From Lentisphaera profundi (GTDB lineage: Bacteria; Verrucomicrobiota; Lentisphaeria; Lentisphaerales; Lentisphaeraceae): a stretch of 64,000 nucleotides of DNA. This document shows positions 17,763-25,535 of this stretch, in pieces. The position numbers and the translations under genes are program-made. The notes under the pieces were generated by a model that was not told where the DNA came from, searched no databases, and saw only the letters and a program-made list of their open reading frames with translations. The stretch is taken from assembly GCF_028728065.1 (NCBI RefSeq), contig NZ_CP117812.1, positions 248,001 through 312,000 of the forward strand, in the 5' to 3' direction. Positions within the stretch are counted from its first letter, which is position 1. Every line of letters begins with the position of its first letter.

Positions 17763-18713
17763 TTAAGCCTTTGGACTGAATTGTGCGGCAATCCTAGCGG
17801 CAACATCCGAAACTTTGCTGAGGGGTTGTTTTTCATGGGCATTCTTAACTTCTTTTCTATATTCACTTGGACTTAGTGAGAAAGTTTTAGAAAAGCTCGT
17901 ACTTAAATGTTGGGAGCTAGAGAAGGCCAAGTTTTGTGCAATGGCACTAATACTCAGCGTACTTTCACTTAATAAGCGGCGCGCTTCATGACATTTCTTG
18001 TTATTGATATATTTCAATGGCGATAAGCCATGAGCGGCGGAGAATTTTCGTCGAAAATGGACCTCGCTTAAAGTAAGTAAGTCAGCAAGTTCTCGAATGC
18101 TGATGACTTTATCAAGATTATCATTGAGAAAAGTATCAACGGTTTGAATAATATTGAGTGCTTCGCTTTGTTTGATATGCCGTTGCTTGAGTTGTTGCTT
18201 TTGACTTAGATCTAAGAGATAAAAAAATTCTAATAACTGACTCTTAACGTAGATCGAATTCAATTCTCCATCTTGTGCATGAGCATTTAAAAGCTTATGG
18301 AAAATATCGCGCATATTTTTTTCAGTAGAAATGACGCGAGGAATGAAGTTTTTGAAGAGGTGATTAACCTTGAGACGTTCTTCAGAACTCAGCCCTTCAT
18401 TTTCATGCTGCTCATAAAGATTGATTTGCATGAAAAATCGTTTGCCGGGAACAATTTGTCCCTTGAGAGAAGTTTGGATTTCGTAGGGTTTGACGAGAAT
18501 CATATCACCCGGTGACAGGTGATAAAATTGACCATTGACCCACCAATCCAATTCGCCTTCATCAACATAAATCAACTGATAAAAAGGCATGCTATGAGGG
18601 CTAATGGCATCCTCTATAAGCTTTGTAATCTCACGCATACCGAGAACGGCAATGAGTGGATGTAGACAAGGCTTATCATTGGCTCGGATACCATAGCGCA
18701 GGAGAGTGTTCAT
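17763..18713 (-). CDS. AraC-family transcriptional regulator
   Basis: A 316-residue protein with an N-terminal cupin-like sensor domain (about 30-110, YVDEGELDWWVNGQFYHL, LSPGDMILVKP) and a C-terminal AraC DNA-binding domain (about 190-290). The latter has two helix-turn-helix units (ISIRELADLLTLSEVHFRRK; ISAIAQNLAFSSSQHLSTSF) and the closing LSPSEYRKE. Such regulators usually respond to a sugar and control nearby catabolic genes. The closest candidates are the esterase (16348-17226) and the GH95 enzyme further right. The target is not shown by the sequence. Confidence 0.88.
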   Translation of the reverse strand: MNTLLRYGIRANDKPCLHPLIAVLGMREITKLIEDAISPHSMPFYQLIYVDEGELDWWVNGQFYHLSPGDMILVKPYEIQTSLKGQIVPGKRFFMQINLYEQHENEGLSSEERLKVNHLFKNFIPRVISTEKNMRDIFHKLLNAHAQDGELNSIYVKSQLLEFFYLLDLSQKQQLKQRHIKQSEALNIIQTVDTFLNDNLDKVISIRELADLLTLSEVHFRRKFSAAHGLSPLKYINNKKCHEARRLLSESTLSISAIAQNLAFSSSQHLSTSFSKTFSLSPSEYRKEVKNAHEKQPLSKVSDVAARIAAQFSPKA

Positions 18714-18842
18714 TGGATTACTTATTTAGGCTTATGTATATATTTTGATCATGTAATCTAAAATATAGCGTTATGTAAATAATTTAAAACCCAAGCTAAA
18801 TCCATGAGCTATTAATTTGGAAATGAATTAGATTGAGATGAG

Positions 18843-18870
18843 GACCTTTAATTTGACTCATAGATTCAAT
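18843..18870 (+). repeat. 28-bp direct repeat, left flank of IS4-like element
   Basis: A 28-base sequence starting GACCTTTAATTTGAC is repeated exactly at 21057-21084. The two copies bracket the transposase/DUF6788 region, so they mark either a long target duplication or a duplicated insertion site. Confidence 0.75.
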
Positions 18871-18954
18871 CTATATTGTCGCCAAAATAGTAGCATCGAA
18901 GATGGTCAATTAATTCGCCCTCGTCGAGGACGAGATTTATAATGTATTTTTCCA

Positions 18955-18993
18955 CCTGGGGTTTCACCCTGGCTTTTATACACTTTTTTGAAG
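18955..18993 (-). repeat. Left subterminal inverted repeat of IS4-like element
   Basis: On the minus strand this begins CTTCAAAAAAGTGTATAAAA and ends in a stem CCAGGG-TGAAA-CCCCAGG. The partner at 20952-20990 is identical except that the loop reads TTTCA, the reverse complement of TGAAA. Confidence 0.75.
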
Positions 18994-19000
18994 GGCTAGG

Positions 19001-20536
19001 TTAAAAGATATTTTGAGGATTATTTTGCAGTTCATTTAACAAGTCTTTGTGTTCTTGTTGAAATTGCAATACGGTCAAGACATCCATCATACCCCTGGAT
19101 AAAATTGTTGAACCAATGGGGTCTCGCCTTCGTCCTAACCAACCGCCTCTACGAGCGATAAGAGCAAAGAGTCTCAAATTGATGTCGATCTTATCATCAT
19201 TTGGGTGTTTCATGGCTTCTTTGACTTTATGGTATTCCTCATCGTCGAGAGAAGCTGATTGACTAATACCCGCAAGACTTCGGAGTTTCATGGTCATTTG
19301 AGCTGCAATAGTTATTAAAACTAGGTAACGGGCGACTTTGGAAGCTGAATTATAGCGTGCTTGCTCCAATTTATAAGTGGTCTTTAAGAGGCGAAAAAAT
19401 TCCTCAATTTTCCACCTCAATTCATAAATTTTTCCAATATAGGTCATTTTTTCTAAGGTATCTACATCCCTGTTTGTAAAAAGAATCCACAACAAAGGTT
19501 CTTCACCTTCAGGAGGGTTAAGTTCTTTGATAACAACTAAATTGACATCTACTGCTTGCGGGGTTTTTATATATTTATGATTTCGTTTGGCCTGACGATA
19601 TAAGCTGATTGGTACACTGCCTATATGTAATTGCGCGTTACGTTTAGCATTTATCTGCTCCGTTACTCGACCGCGTCCATCTAAGGGCAATTCCTTATAA
19701 GGACTGAGTGGGATATACTTGATAAGTTCACTAATTTTTGTACAGACATATCCATCTTTCATGGGATGTCCACCCTGTTTTTTTACAAGAGCGGATTAAG
19801 GTAACGCGTCAAAATTTGGTGTTTGAACATTCCGAATACTCTTGGCTCGCAGTACAAAATCATGGTTTTTATCCATCGTGGCTAACATGATAAAAATATC
19901 ATCAAACTCCCGATCTCCTACATGAATTGGGTTCCACTCTTTCAAGTGCTCTGCACTAGCGCGAATATGAGAGACCATTTGGTGTTTATGGTTTTCTTTG
20001 ATTTCTTCTAAATCATCTGTGCTCAGATATTTCTTCAGATACGAATCTGAATAATCCACCATATCCACATCGTCAGGCCCATCACAGTTAACTAGACAAT
20101 CGTGAAGAACGCCTAGGACACCTCCATCACTTGGGTTGACCGCAAGGTTACAAACATACTCATAACCTTTCCCTTTGCCGTCACCAATAGCTCGTCGATC
20201 TTCCTTGGTAGTGTGATGATAATAGTCTAATAATGAAATATCGTTCATGACTAGTACATCACTTCCTTTGGGGTGATGTGCTAAGCTGAGCTCACGACGA
20301 AAACTACGCAAAGCCTTTAAACTAATATTTTCATTATCCATAAAACGATACGTAGAAATAACTTCACTCCAAGGAAGAGTACTTGGGGACCTACCCGCTA
20401 TTTGACATGATGATCCCGTAGGTGAGTTGCTATATAGCTCCAGCTGACGTAGAAAAGCCTTCTTCGTAGAAAGATGTTTCATCCCAACTTTTTGAGCAAG
20501 TTCATGCCATAGCTCCAGTTCTTTTTCCGCTATCAT
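19001..20536 (-). pseudogene. Tn5/IS4-like transposase interrupted by an in-frame stop
   Basis: Two open frames in the same phase, 20536-19796 and 19762-19001, form one transposase of about 511 codons. They are separated by a single TAA at 19798-19796; the codons between (SALVKKQGGHP) read on normally. The N-terminal part has the Tn5-type helical DNA-binding region and VMNDISLLDYYHH with the first catalytic Asp. The second Asp is in HVGDREFDDIF. The C-terminal part has the IS4 Y-R-E-like signature around YELRWKIEEFFRLLKT with the catalytic Glu. ATG 20536 follows AGGTG. The nonsense codon should inactivate the enzyme unless it is read through. Confidence 0.82.
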
Positions 20537-20565
20537 TTTAATCACCTTCCATCGATTGATTTATA

Positions 20566-20613
20566 TTGAAATAATTACCGATATCACTATAGTGATATCG
20601 GTAATTATTTCAA
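20566..20613. promoter_or_regulatory. 48-bp perfect palindrome with symmetric divergent promoters
   Basis: Two 24-base arms are exact reverse complements, meeting between 20589 and 20590. Each strand contains TTGAAA, 16 bases, then TATAGT, a good sigma-70-like promoter; the two -10 boxes overlap at the centre. One promoter points to the transposase and the other to the DUF6788-like gene, so the two could exclude each other. The palindrome may also be an operator or a cruciform for the transposase. Confidence 0.7.
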
Positions 20614-20633
20614 CGAATAAAAGGGGCTTTATA

Positions 20634-20969
20634 ATGAGTAAAACTGATCAGGAAATAAAAGCACGAATCGAAAGAATAAAACAGGAAATCTCTGAACTAG
20701 GAGAACTCCGACCTGGAAGTATTTCACAACAATATAATGTGTGTGGAAACCCCAGCTGTAAGTGTAAAGACAAGCAGGATCCCCAAAAGCATGGGCCATA
20801 TCATAAGCTTAGTTATAGGAGAAAAGGCAAAGGATATACACAGTTCATAAAAGAAGCAGATCTACACAATGTTTCAGAGCAAATTCACAACTATAAAAAA
20901 CTTAAACAATTGACTGGTGAATGGATAGACCTTTCCCTCGAATTATTAGCTCTTCAAAAAAGTGTATAA
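20634..20969 (+). CDS. DUF6788-like small zinc-ribbon protein
   Basis: A 111-residue cytoplasmic protein from ATG 20634, which has AAAAGGGG upstream; the longer frame would begin inside the palindrome and is rejected. Its N-terminus is a helix rich in Lys/Glu (about 1-28). It then has YNVCGNPSCKCKD, a four-Cys-like metal site, followed by HGPYHKLSYRRKGKGYTQF and a helical tail. This pattern matches proteins named DUF6788, which are often found beside transposases. The last codons lie inside the right inverted repeat of the element, so it is part of the mobile unit. A DNA-binding or regulatory role is inference. Confidence 0.7.
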   Translation: MSKTDQEIKARIERIKQEISELGELRPGSISQQYNVCGNPSCKCKDKQDPQKHGPYHKLSYRRKGKGYTQFIKEADLHNVSEQIHNYKKLKQLTGEWIDLSLELLALQKSV

Positions 20970-20990
20970 AAGCCAGGGTTTCACCCCAGG
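20952..20990 (+). repeat. Right subterminal inverted repeat of IS4-like element
   Basis: Partner of the repeat at 18955-18993. It starts CTTCAAAAAAGTGTATAAAA, overlaps the stop codon of the DUF6788-like gene, and ends with CCAGGG-TTTCA-CCCCAGG. A further hairpin ACCCTCTTCGAGGGT follows at 21003-21017. Confidence 0.75.
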
Positions 20991-21056
20991 CTAAGTACAT
21001 TCACCCTCTTCGAGGGTGTAAATCATGCCCCCTTTTTTCAAAAATAATAATTTTTA

Positions 21057-21084
21057 GACCTTTAATTTGACTCATAGATTCAAT
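21057..21084 (+). repeat. 28-bp direct repeat, right flank of IS4-like element
   Basis: Exact copy of 18843-18870, starting GACCTTTAATTTGAC. Confidence 0.75.
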
Positions 21085-21092
21085 TAATAGCT

Positions 21093-21683
21093 TTATTTAA
21101 TTGCGATCATGCTAACGATGCTTTCTTTTGTTCCTTGGGGGAGTTTTTCTACCTTCTCAATGGATGGATTCTTGATCTCAATTTCGCCCATATAGGAACC
21201 TAGCATAATATGGAAAGCCTCATTTTGAACGGAGTAGGGATTTTGCTTTGCTTTGAAGTAGCAAGTGTATTGTACCCAATCTTTTTCAAAAGACTCTAGT
21301 TTGAAACGCAAGCCTAGGTTGTGCTGCTTTTGGCGCTTTGCGATTTCCGCAGCCCGAGTTTTTTTATCGAGTCCCTGTACGGTATTAACCGTATGCATAT
21401 AAATCATACCTTCACCCTGGCATTTGAGATCTATGGTGAATTTATACCATGAGCCTACTTCGGGTTCGACGAGAGTGGCAAAAGAAAAATAGTGAGGAGA
21501 AGAGCTGTGCTTTAGCTCTGTTTTAAATACCTTGCGTTTAAAGGTATACTTGTAGTCACGGTATTCTTGAGCAATACCCATCCACCATTCCGTTTTATAC
21601 TTTTTGAAACTAGGGTCAGAAATCAAATTGTCTTTGGCGTGAGCTGAACTCAGAATGAATAAAACTAGTAGTAAAAATCTCAT
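21093..21683 (-). CDS. Secreted protein, possible carbohydrate-binding jelly-roll fold
   Basis: A 196-residue product with a signal peptide (MRFLLLVLFILSSAHA). The mature start, NLISDPSFKKYKTEWW, and the later segments WYKFTIDLKCQG and WVQYTCYFKAKQNPYS resemble CBM_4_9-type modules, in which an 'N-L-I-x-D-x-S-F' start is followed by beta strands. There is no catalytic domain. The gene is followed at once by the right direct repeat of the IS4-like element, and upstream (21684-21880) lies a spacer without a recognisable gene. A sugar-binding role would fit the polysaccharide genes nearby but is weakly supported. Confidence 0.55.
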   Translation of the reverse strand: MRFLLLVLFILSSAHAKDNLISDPSFKKYKTEWWMGIAQEYRDYKYTFKRKVFKTELKHSSSPHYFSFATLVEPEVGSWYKFTIDLKCQGEGMIYMHTVNTVQGLDKKTRAAEIAKRQKQHNLGLRFKLESFEKDWVQYTCYFKAKQNPYSVQNEAFHIMLGSYMGEIEIKNPSIEKVEKLPQGTKESIVSMIAIK

Positions 21684-21880
21684 GTGTTACCCTTAATTAT
21701 TTTGTAGTATAATTAATAATACCCATTCGAGGCTAAGACTTGACAAGTAGGGGGAAATTTCGAAGTGTTTACAGGCGATCGTAGATGCCTATGGAGCCAG
21801 TTTAAACACTCAGTTAATTTACGACAGTGGTATTTTTGATACCTAAGTTTTCCAGAACTTCACAAATTCAATCGCGTGAA

Positions 21881-24040
21881 TTAACGATCATAATTGTAGA
21901 AGGTGACTTTTATGTTTTTGCTAAGCTTAGTGATTTCTTGCGGTGAGTAGACTGCTTGTGGAAGGATTAATTCACGCAGGGTGCTGATTGAATTCAGCCT
22001 TTTTAAGTCAGAGCAGAATTCATTAATGGTGAGCGCCTGTAAAGGGTACTGATAGATGGCTTCATAGTCACTGATTTTAGTACCTTTTATATTCAGTACT
22101 TCCAAAGGCAGGGTCCATATTTTATTTAAGGAGTTAACCGGGGTGTGAGCGATATTAAGTTTTTTAAGTGGACTATTCCATAGGATAGTGAGGTTACGGA
22201 AATTACTATGGCTTAGATCTAATTCAGATATCTTCCAATGACGGATTTCTTCGTAAGGTGCACAAAGACTTCTTGCAATAGATACACGGTAGCTAGCGTC
22301 GGATAGTTTATCGGCGGTGAATTGAAAGTGGCTACTTTTATTTCTTTTTGCCATGGAAGCACGAGCATATTTGATACAATCGGGCATTTCAAATTTATTA
22401 TGAATACTGGAGTTGATATGCCAAGCAACATATTGCTTATCAGCATTGTAAGAACTATCAAGAAGCTGGTTCGCTAGATTGAGTTGCTGTTGCCAAGTGT
22501 AGGGCTTCATTCTACCTGCTTTATCAAAAAAAGGTGAGATCGCTTCTGTGATCCAGCTAGTCTCTTGTTCTCCATGGTAGGATTTTAGTAAATCTTTAAT
22601 TTGCTTAAATTTGAATGCTCCCATTTCCATCAAAGCTAAGTGGTAAATTGCTTCTTGATTATTAGGCTGAAGCTGAAGGACTAAATTAATAGTTTCGGTA
22701 GCTTTGAAATAGTTCTTATTATGTCTGAAGGGAGTGAAAGCTTTTTCCATGAGCTCTTCTGCAGCCTGGTTTTTGAGTGTAGAGCTATATTTTTTTTCAG
22801 TTTGTAAATCTTCAACGAGTCCTAGTGCCTGGAGAGTAGATTCTTCAGATTCTTTTTGAGCACGTCGGGCTTCACTCTCAGATATGATTGATTTTTGTGC
22901 CATTTCTTCTGCATGGAACTTTGCGCTTTCTGCCGTGAGTTTTTCTTCTTTGAGCTGAGTAATGAAATAGGCTGTGAGTAGGACAATGAAACTCAGGGCG
23001 ATTGAGCCTAGAGTAAAGAGAGTTTTGTTTCGTTTAATAAGTAATTTGAGCTGTTTTAAGAAGCTTGCATCTTCTGCGGAGGTGGCAAAACCACTGAGAT
23101 ATGAGCGGATGTCATTTGCGAGCTCCGCAACATTTAAATAACGATTTTCAGGCTTCAGCGCCATCGCTTTGAGCACGACGGAATTGAGTGCAGTGGGGAT
23201 CATTAAGTCGGGGCAACGTTGGCGTGGACTTATGAAATCACCTTCTTGAGTTTTTTTGATTAATTGTTCAAGAGTTTCACCTTCAAGAGGTTTTTTGAAG
23301 CTAAGAAGAAAGTAAAGTACGCCGCCAAGACTATAAATATCTGTCCGAGACGACCTTGAACCGAAGCGTCTGGCAGTTTGCTCTGGTGCCATGTAGCCAG
23401 GAGTGCCTTTAATCTTATTATTGTAACTAAGCTCGAGGTTCACAGGGTGCATATCTTGTGTGGATAGATCTTCACTCACTGTATCGCAATCGCTCAGGTC
23501 GCGAGCCAAGCCCCAGTCACAGAGCAAAACTTGGCCGTAGTCATCAACCTGGATATTAGCGGGCTTAATATCTAAATGAAGAATATTTTTTGAATGAGCA
23601 AAAGAGATGGCATCACAGAGTTTGAGGAAAATCTCTAGGCATTGATTAAGAGGCAGGATATCAGAGTTTTTTGTTGATGAGCTAATTAAGTCTTGCAAAT
23701 TACTGCCACTGAGTTTTTTCATGATGAAATAGATTTGTCCATCTTCGACACCCATATCATAAAGAGGGACAATATTGGGGTGCTCGAGTTTGGAGGCAAG
23801 TCGAATTTCGTTGAGAAAATCATTTAGTTTAGTCTTGTCGTTTAGTGGGTAAGCTCTGGCAAGTTCTCGATCGGTAAAGGAATCAAAGCAATTGACAATT
23901 CTTTTCATGCCCCCACAGGCAATATCTTCGCCGTCAGTATAGCGCTTTTGGGAACCGATTTTTTGTAATAAGTTCTTTGACTCATCGCAAAAAGCATCGT
24001 CAAAGGAATGGCTCATGAATTGCTCGTCAAAGTCAATCAT
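21881..24040 (-). CDS. Membrane Ser/Thr protein kinase with WNK-like lysine placement and leucine-rich tail
   Basis: A 719-residue protein. The kinase domain (about 35-315) has alphaC Glu78 in FLNEIRLASKLEHPNIV, catalytic Asp157 in HLDIKPANI, DWG at 175-177 instead of DFG, and GTPGYMAPE. The usual VAIK lysine is replaced (L-A-R-A, residues 60-63). A Lys sits at 46 in the glycine loop ACGGMK, as in WNK kinases. A membrane helix (about 342-360) follows, then a coiled-coil, a TPR-like stretch around 430-480, and a C-terminal leucine-rich-like region (LDLSHSNFRNLTIL, LNIAHTPVNSL). It starts five bases after the ECF sigma stop, so the two form an operon. Confidence 0.88.
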   Translation of the reverse strand: MIDFDEQFMSHSFDDAFCDESKNLLQKIGSQKRYTDGEDIACGGMKRIVNCFDSFTDRELARAYPLNDKTKLNDFLNEIRLASKLEHPNIVPLYDMGVEDGQIYFIMKKLSGSNLQDLISSSTKNSDILPLNQCLEIFLKLCDAISFAHSKNILHLDIKPANIQVDDYGQVLLCDWGLARDLSDCDTVSEDLSTQDMHPVNLELSYNNKIKGTPGYMAPEQTARRFGSRSSRTDIYSLGGVLYFLLSFKKPLEGETLEQLIKKTQEGDFISPRQRCPDLMIPTALNSVVLKAMALKPENRYLNVAELANDIRSYLSGFATSAEDASFLKQLKLLIKRNKTLFTLGSIALSFIVLLTAYFITQLKEEKLTAESAKFHAEEMAQKSIISESEARRAQKESEESTLQALGLVEDLQTEKKYSSTLKNQAAEELMEKAFTPFRHNKNYFKATETINLVLQLQPNNQEAIYHLALMEMGAFKFKQIKDLLKSYHGEQETSWITEAISPFFDKAGRMKPYTWQQQLNLANQLLDSSYNADKQYVAWHINSSIHNKFEMPDCIKYARASMAKRNKSSHFQFTADKLSDASYRVSIARSLCAPYEEIRHWKISELDLSHSNFRNLTILWNSPLKKLNIAHTPVNSLNKIWTLPLEVLNIKGTKISDYEAIYQYPLQALTINEFCSDLKRLNSISTLRELILPQAVYSPQEITKLSKNIKVTFYNYDR

Positions 24041-24045
24041 AGCTT

Positions 24046-24639
24046 CTAGCAGAGCTCATCATCGAGAAAACGTATTTCTCGATTAAGGCGTTTGAGTACT
24101 CGCTGGCGGTAGACGTGAACGCTATTTTTTTGTAGTTGGAGTTCGGTACTAATTTCATTTACATCTTTGCCTTGACTAAAGAGTAGGAAGACTTGACGGT
24201 AGCTTTCTGAGAGCTCACCTTCAATGCGCTGCCATGATAATTTGAAGATGTGTTTTTTCCACTCGCTTTCTTCAATTTCATCTTTCGAGCTTTCATCAGC
24301 AAGAGGGTGAAAAGCCGTATCTTCACCTGCACGTTGGATTTTATTATTGTAACGTTTTGAACTACGGAAATGGCCGAGGCAGACATTTTTTGTGACGCCA
24401 TAAATCCAGTTGCGGAATTTGCCTTCACCAGGGACGTATTCGAAAGATTCCAAACTCTTCCATATTTCAATAAGAGCCTTTTGAACTAAATCATCACGAT
24501 CAGATTCGCTTGCGCCCATACGAATGACAACACTGTACAAATAAGCTTTGTATAATGCCGTAAACTCTTCCCAGGATTGCTCATTATGCTGTTCTCGGAT
24601 TTTAGCTATCAGTGTATGTCTGGTATTATATTTATCCAT
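24046..24639 (-). CDS. ECF sigma factor partnered with the adjacent kinase
   Basis: A 197-residue sigma-70 family protein. Region 2 lies at about 20-95 (DRDDLVQKALIEIWKSLESF, FRNWIYGVTKNVCLGHFR). Region 4 is at about 130-190 (LSESYRQVFLLFSQGKDVNEIS, KNSVHVYRQRVLKRLNRE). No region 3, so it is of the extracytoplasmic-function type seen in PVC bacteria. The kinase gene follows within five bases, a common arrangement in which phosphorylation is thought to control the sigma factor. No anti-sigma factor gene is seen. Likely targets are the divergent pseudopilin and GH95 genes to its right; this is inference. Confidence 0.88.
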   Translation of the reverse strand: MDKYNTRHTLIAKIREQHNEQSWEEFTALYKAYLYSVVIRMGASESDRDDLVQKALIEIWKSLESFEYVPGEGKFRNWIYGVTKNVCLGHFRSSKRYNNKIQRAGEDTAFHPLADESSKDEIEESEWKKHIFKLSWQRIEGELSESYRQVFLLFSQGKDVNEISTELQLQKNSVHVYRQRVLKRLNREIRFLDDELC

Positions 24640-24794
24640 GGCCCATAAGTTTACGATTAGATGCTGATCAATGTTAACACCTAAGAACTAAAAACACAAA
24701 GAGTTTTGATCAACAAAAAAAATGATAAATCCAGTCAAGTCTTATAATCAAGAGGCAATAAGTAGCTACAAGTTAAGTGAATCGGATACAAAAA

Positions 24795-25448
24795 ATGAAG
24801 AAATTTAAATTTAGTTTGATAGAGCTTTTGGTCGTGGTCGCTATTATTGGAATACTAGCTTCTCTGTTATTGCCGATATTGGGAAAAGCTCGAAAAAAGA
24901 GTCAAAGTGCGGTATGCAAGAGCAATACTAGGCAGTTGGGGACAGCAATGTTTCTCTATCAAGATGATGCAGATGGTTACTTTGTTCATTATCAAGGAAT
25001 GCACTCTGGGTGGCATAGCTGGAAATGGCAATTAGCACAGTATGTGGATGATGCCAGTACGTCACAGTGGTGGGATCACAAGTATACCGATATATTTGCG
25101 TGCCCAGAGTATTCCGATCAGCAAAATAGTCGACAAGGTATTGCCTACAGCTCAATTGAACTCGGCGGAGCTCCTTTTTATGGGACGCTAAGACCTCGTA
25201 AATTGACCGAGATTAGTCGTCCGACAGATACCTTGATGTTGGGGGATTCAACAACTAGCTATACTTACGTGGATAATATGTTGCTTCCTCCTTACAATCC
25301 GTGGGGGGCAGATAATGTATCATTGGGAAGGCATGAATATAAAAGTAATATTCAGTGGGTAGACGGACACGTTTCAAGTGAAACTCAATTAAGTTTACTG
25401 GGCGGCCAAGGTGGTGATCAAACTTATTACTGGTTAGCTGAAAAATAA
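24795..25448 (+). CDS. Pseudopilin-like protein with class III leader
   Basis: A 217-residue protein from ATG 24795; a GTG six codons earlier is less likely because the leader [19 protein letters not shown] is then in its normal short form. Cleavage before Ser or Phe and methylation by a prepilin peptidase are expected from S-L-I-E-L. The helix runs to about 25. The C-terminal region has LGRHEYKSNIQWVDGHVSS, the 'R-H ... DGHV' motif common to PVC pseudopilin-like (DUF1559-type) proteins. A TATAAT at 24744-24749 may be its -10 box. It is upstream of, and in line with, the GH95 gene. Confidence 0.82.
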   Translation: MKKFKFSLIELLVVVAIIGILASLLLPILGKARKKSQSAVCKSNTRQLGTAMFLYQDDADGYFVHYQGMHSGWHSWKWQLAQYVDDASTSQWWDHKYTDIFACPEYSDQQNSRQGIAYSSIELGGAPFYGTLRPRKLTEISRPTDTLMLGDSTTSYTYVDNMLLPPYNPWGADNVSLGRHEYKSNIQWVDGHVSSETQLSLLGGQGGDQTYYWLAEK

Positions 25449-25535
25449 GTTTCAGTATTATTTTCAAATCCCAATCAATTCTTATTTTCCTTCGGTTATT
25501 AGATCAATAACTCTAAATGAATTAAAAAGGGAATT

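Larger units (their letters stand above)
18871..21056. mobile_element. IS4/Tn5-like element with DUF6788-like gene and hairpin ends
   Basis: A region of about 2.2 kb between 28-bp direct repeats. It holds a broken Tn5/IS4-like transposase (minus strand) and a divergent DUF6788-like gene (plus), separated by a 48-bp palindrome. Next to both gene ends is an inverted repeat, at 18955-18993 and 20952-20990, built on CTTCAAAAAAGTGTATAAAA plus a CCAGGG/CCCCAGG hairpin. Outside that is a second small hairpin at each end (CCTCGTCGAGG; ACCCTCTTCGAGGGT). The outer boundary is inferred from the direct repeats only. Confidence 0.6.
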
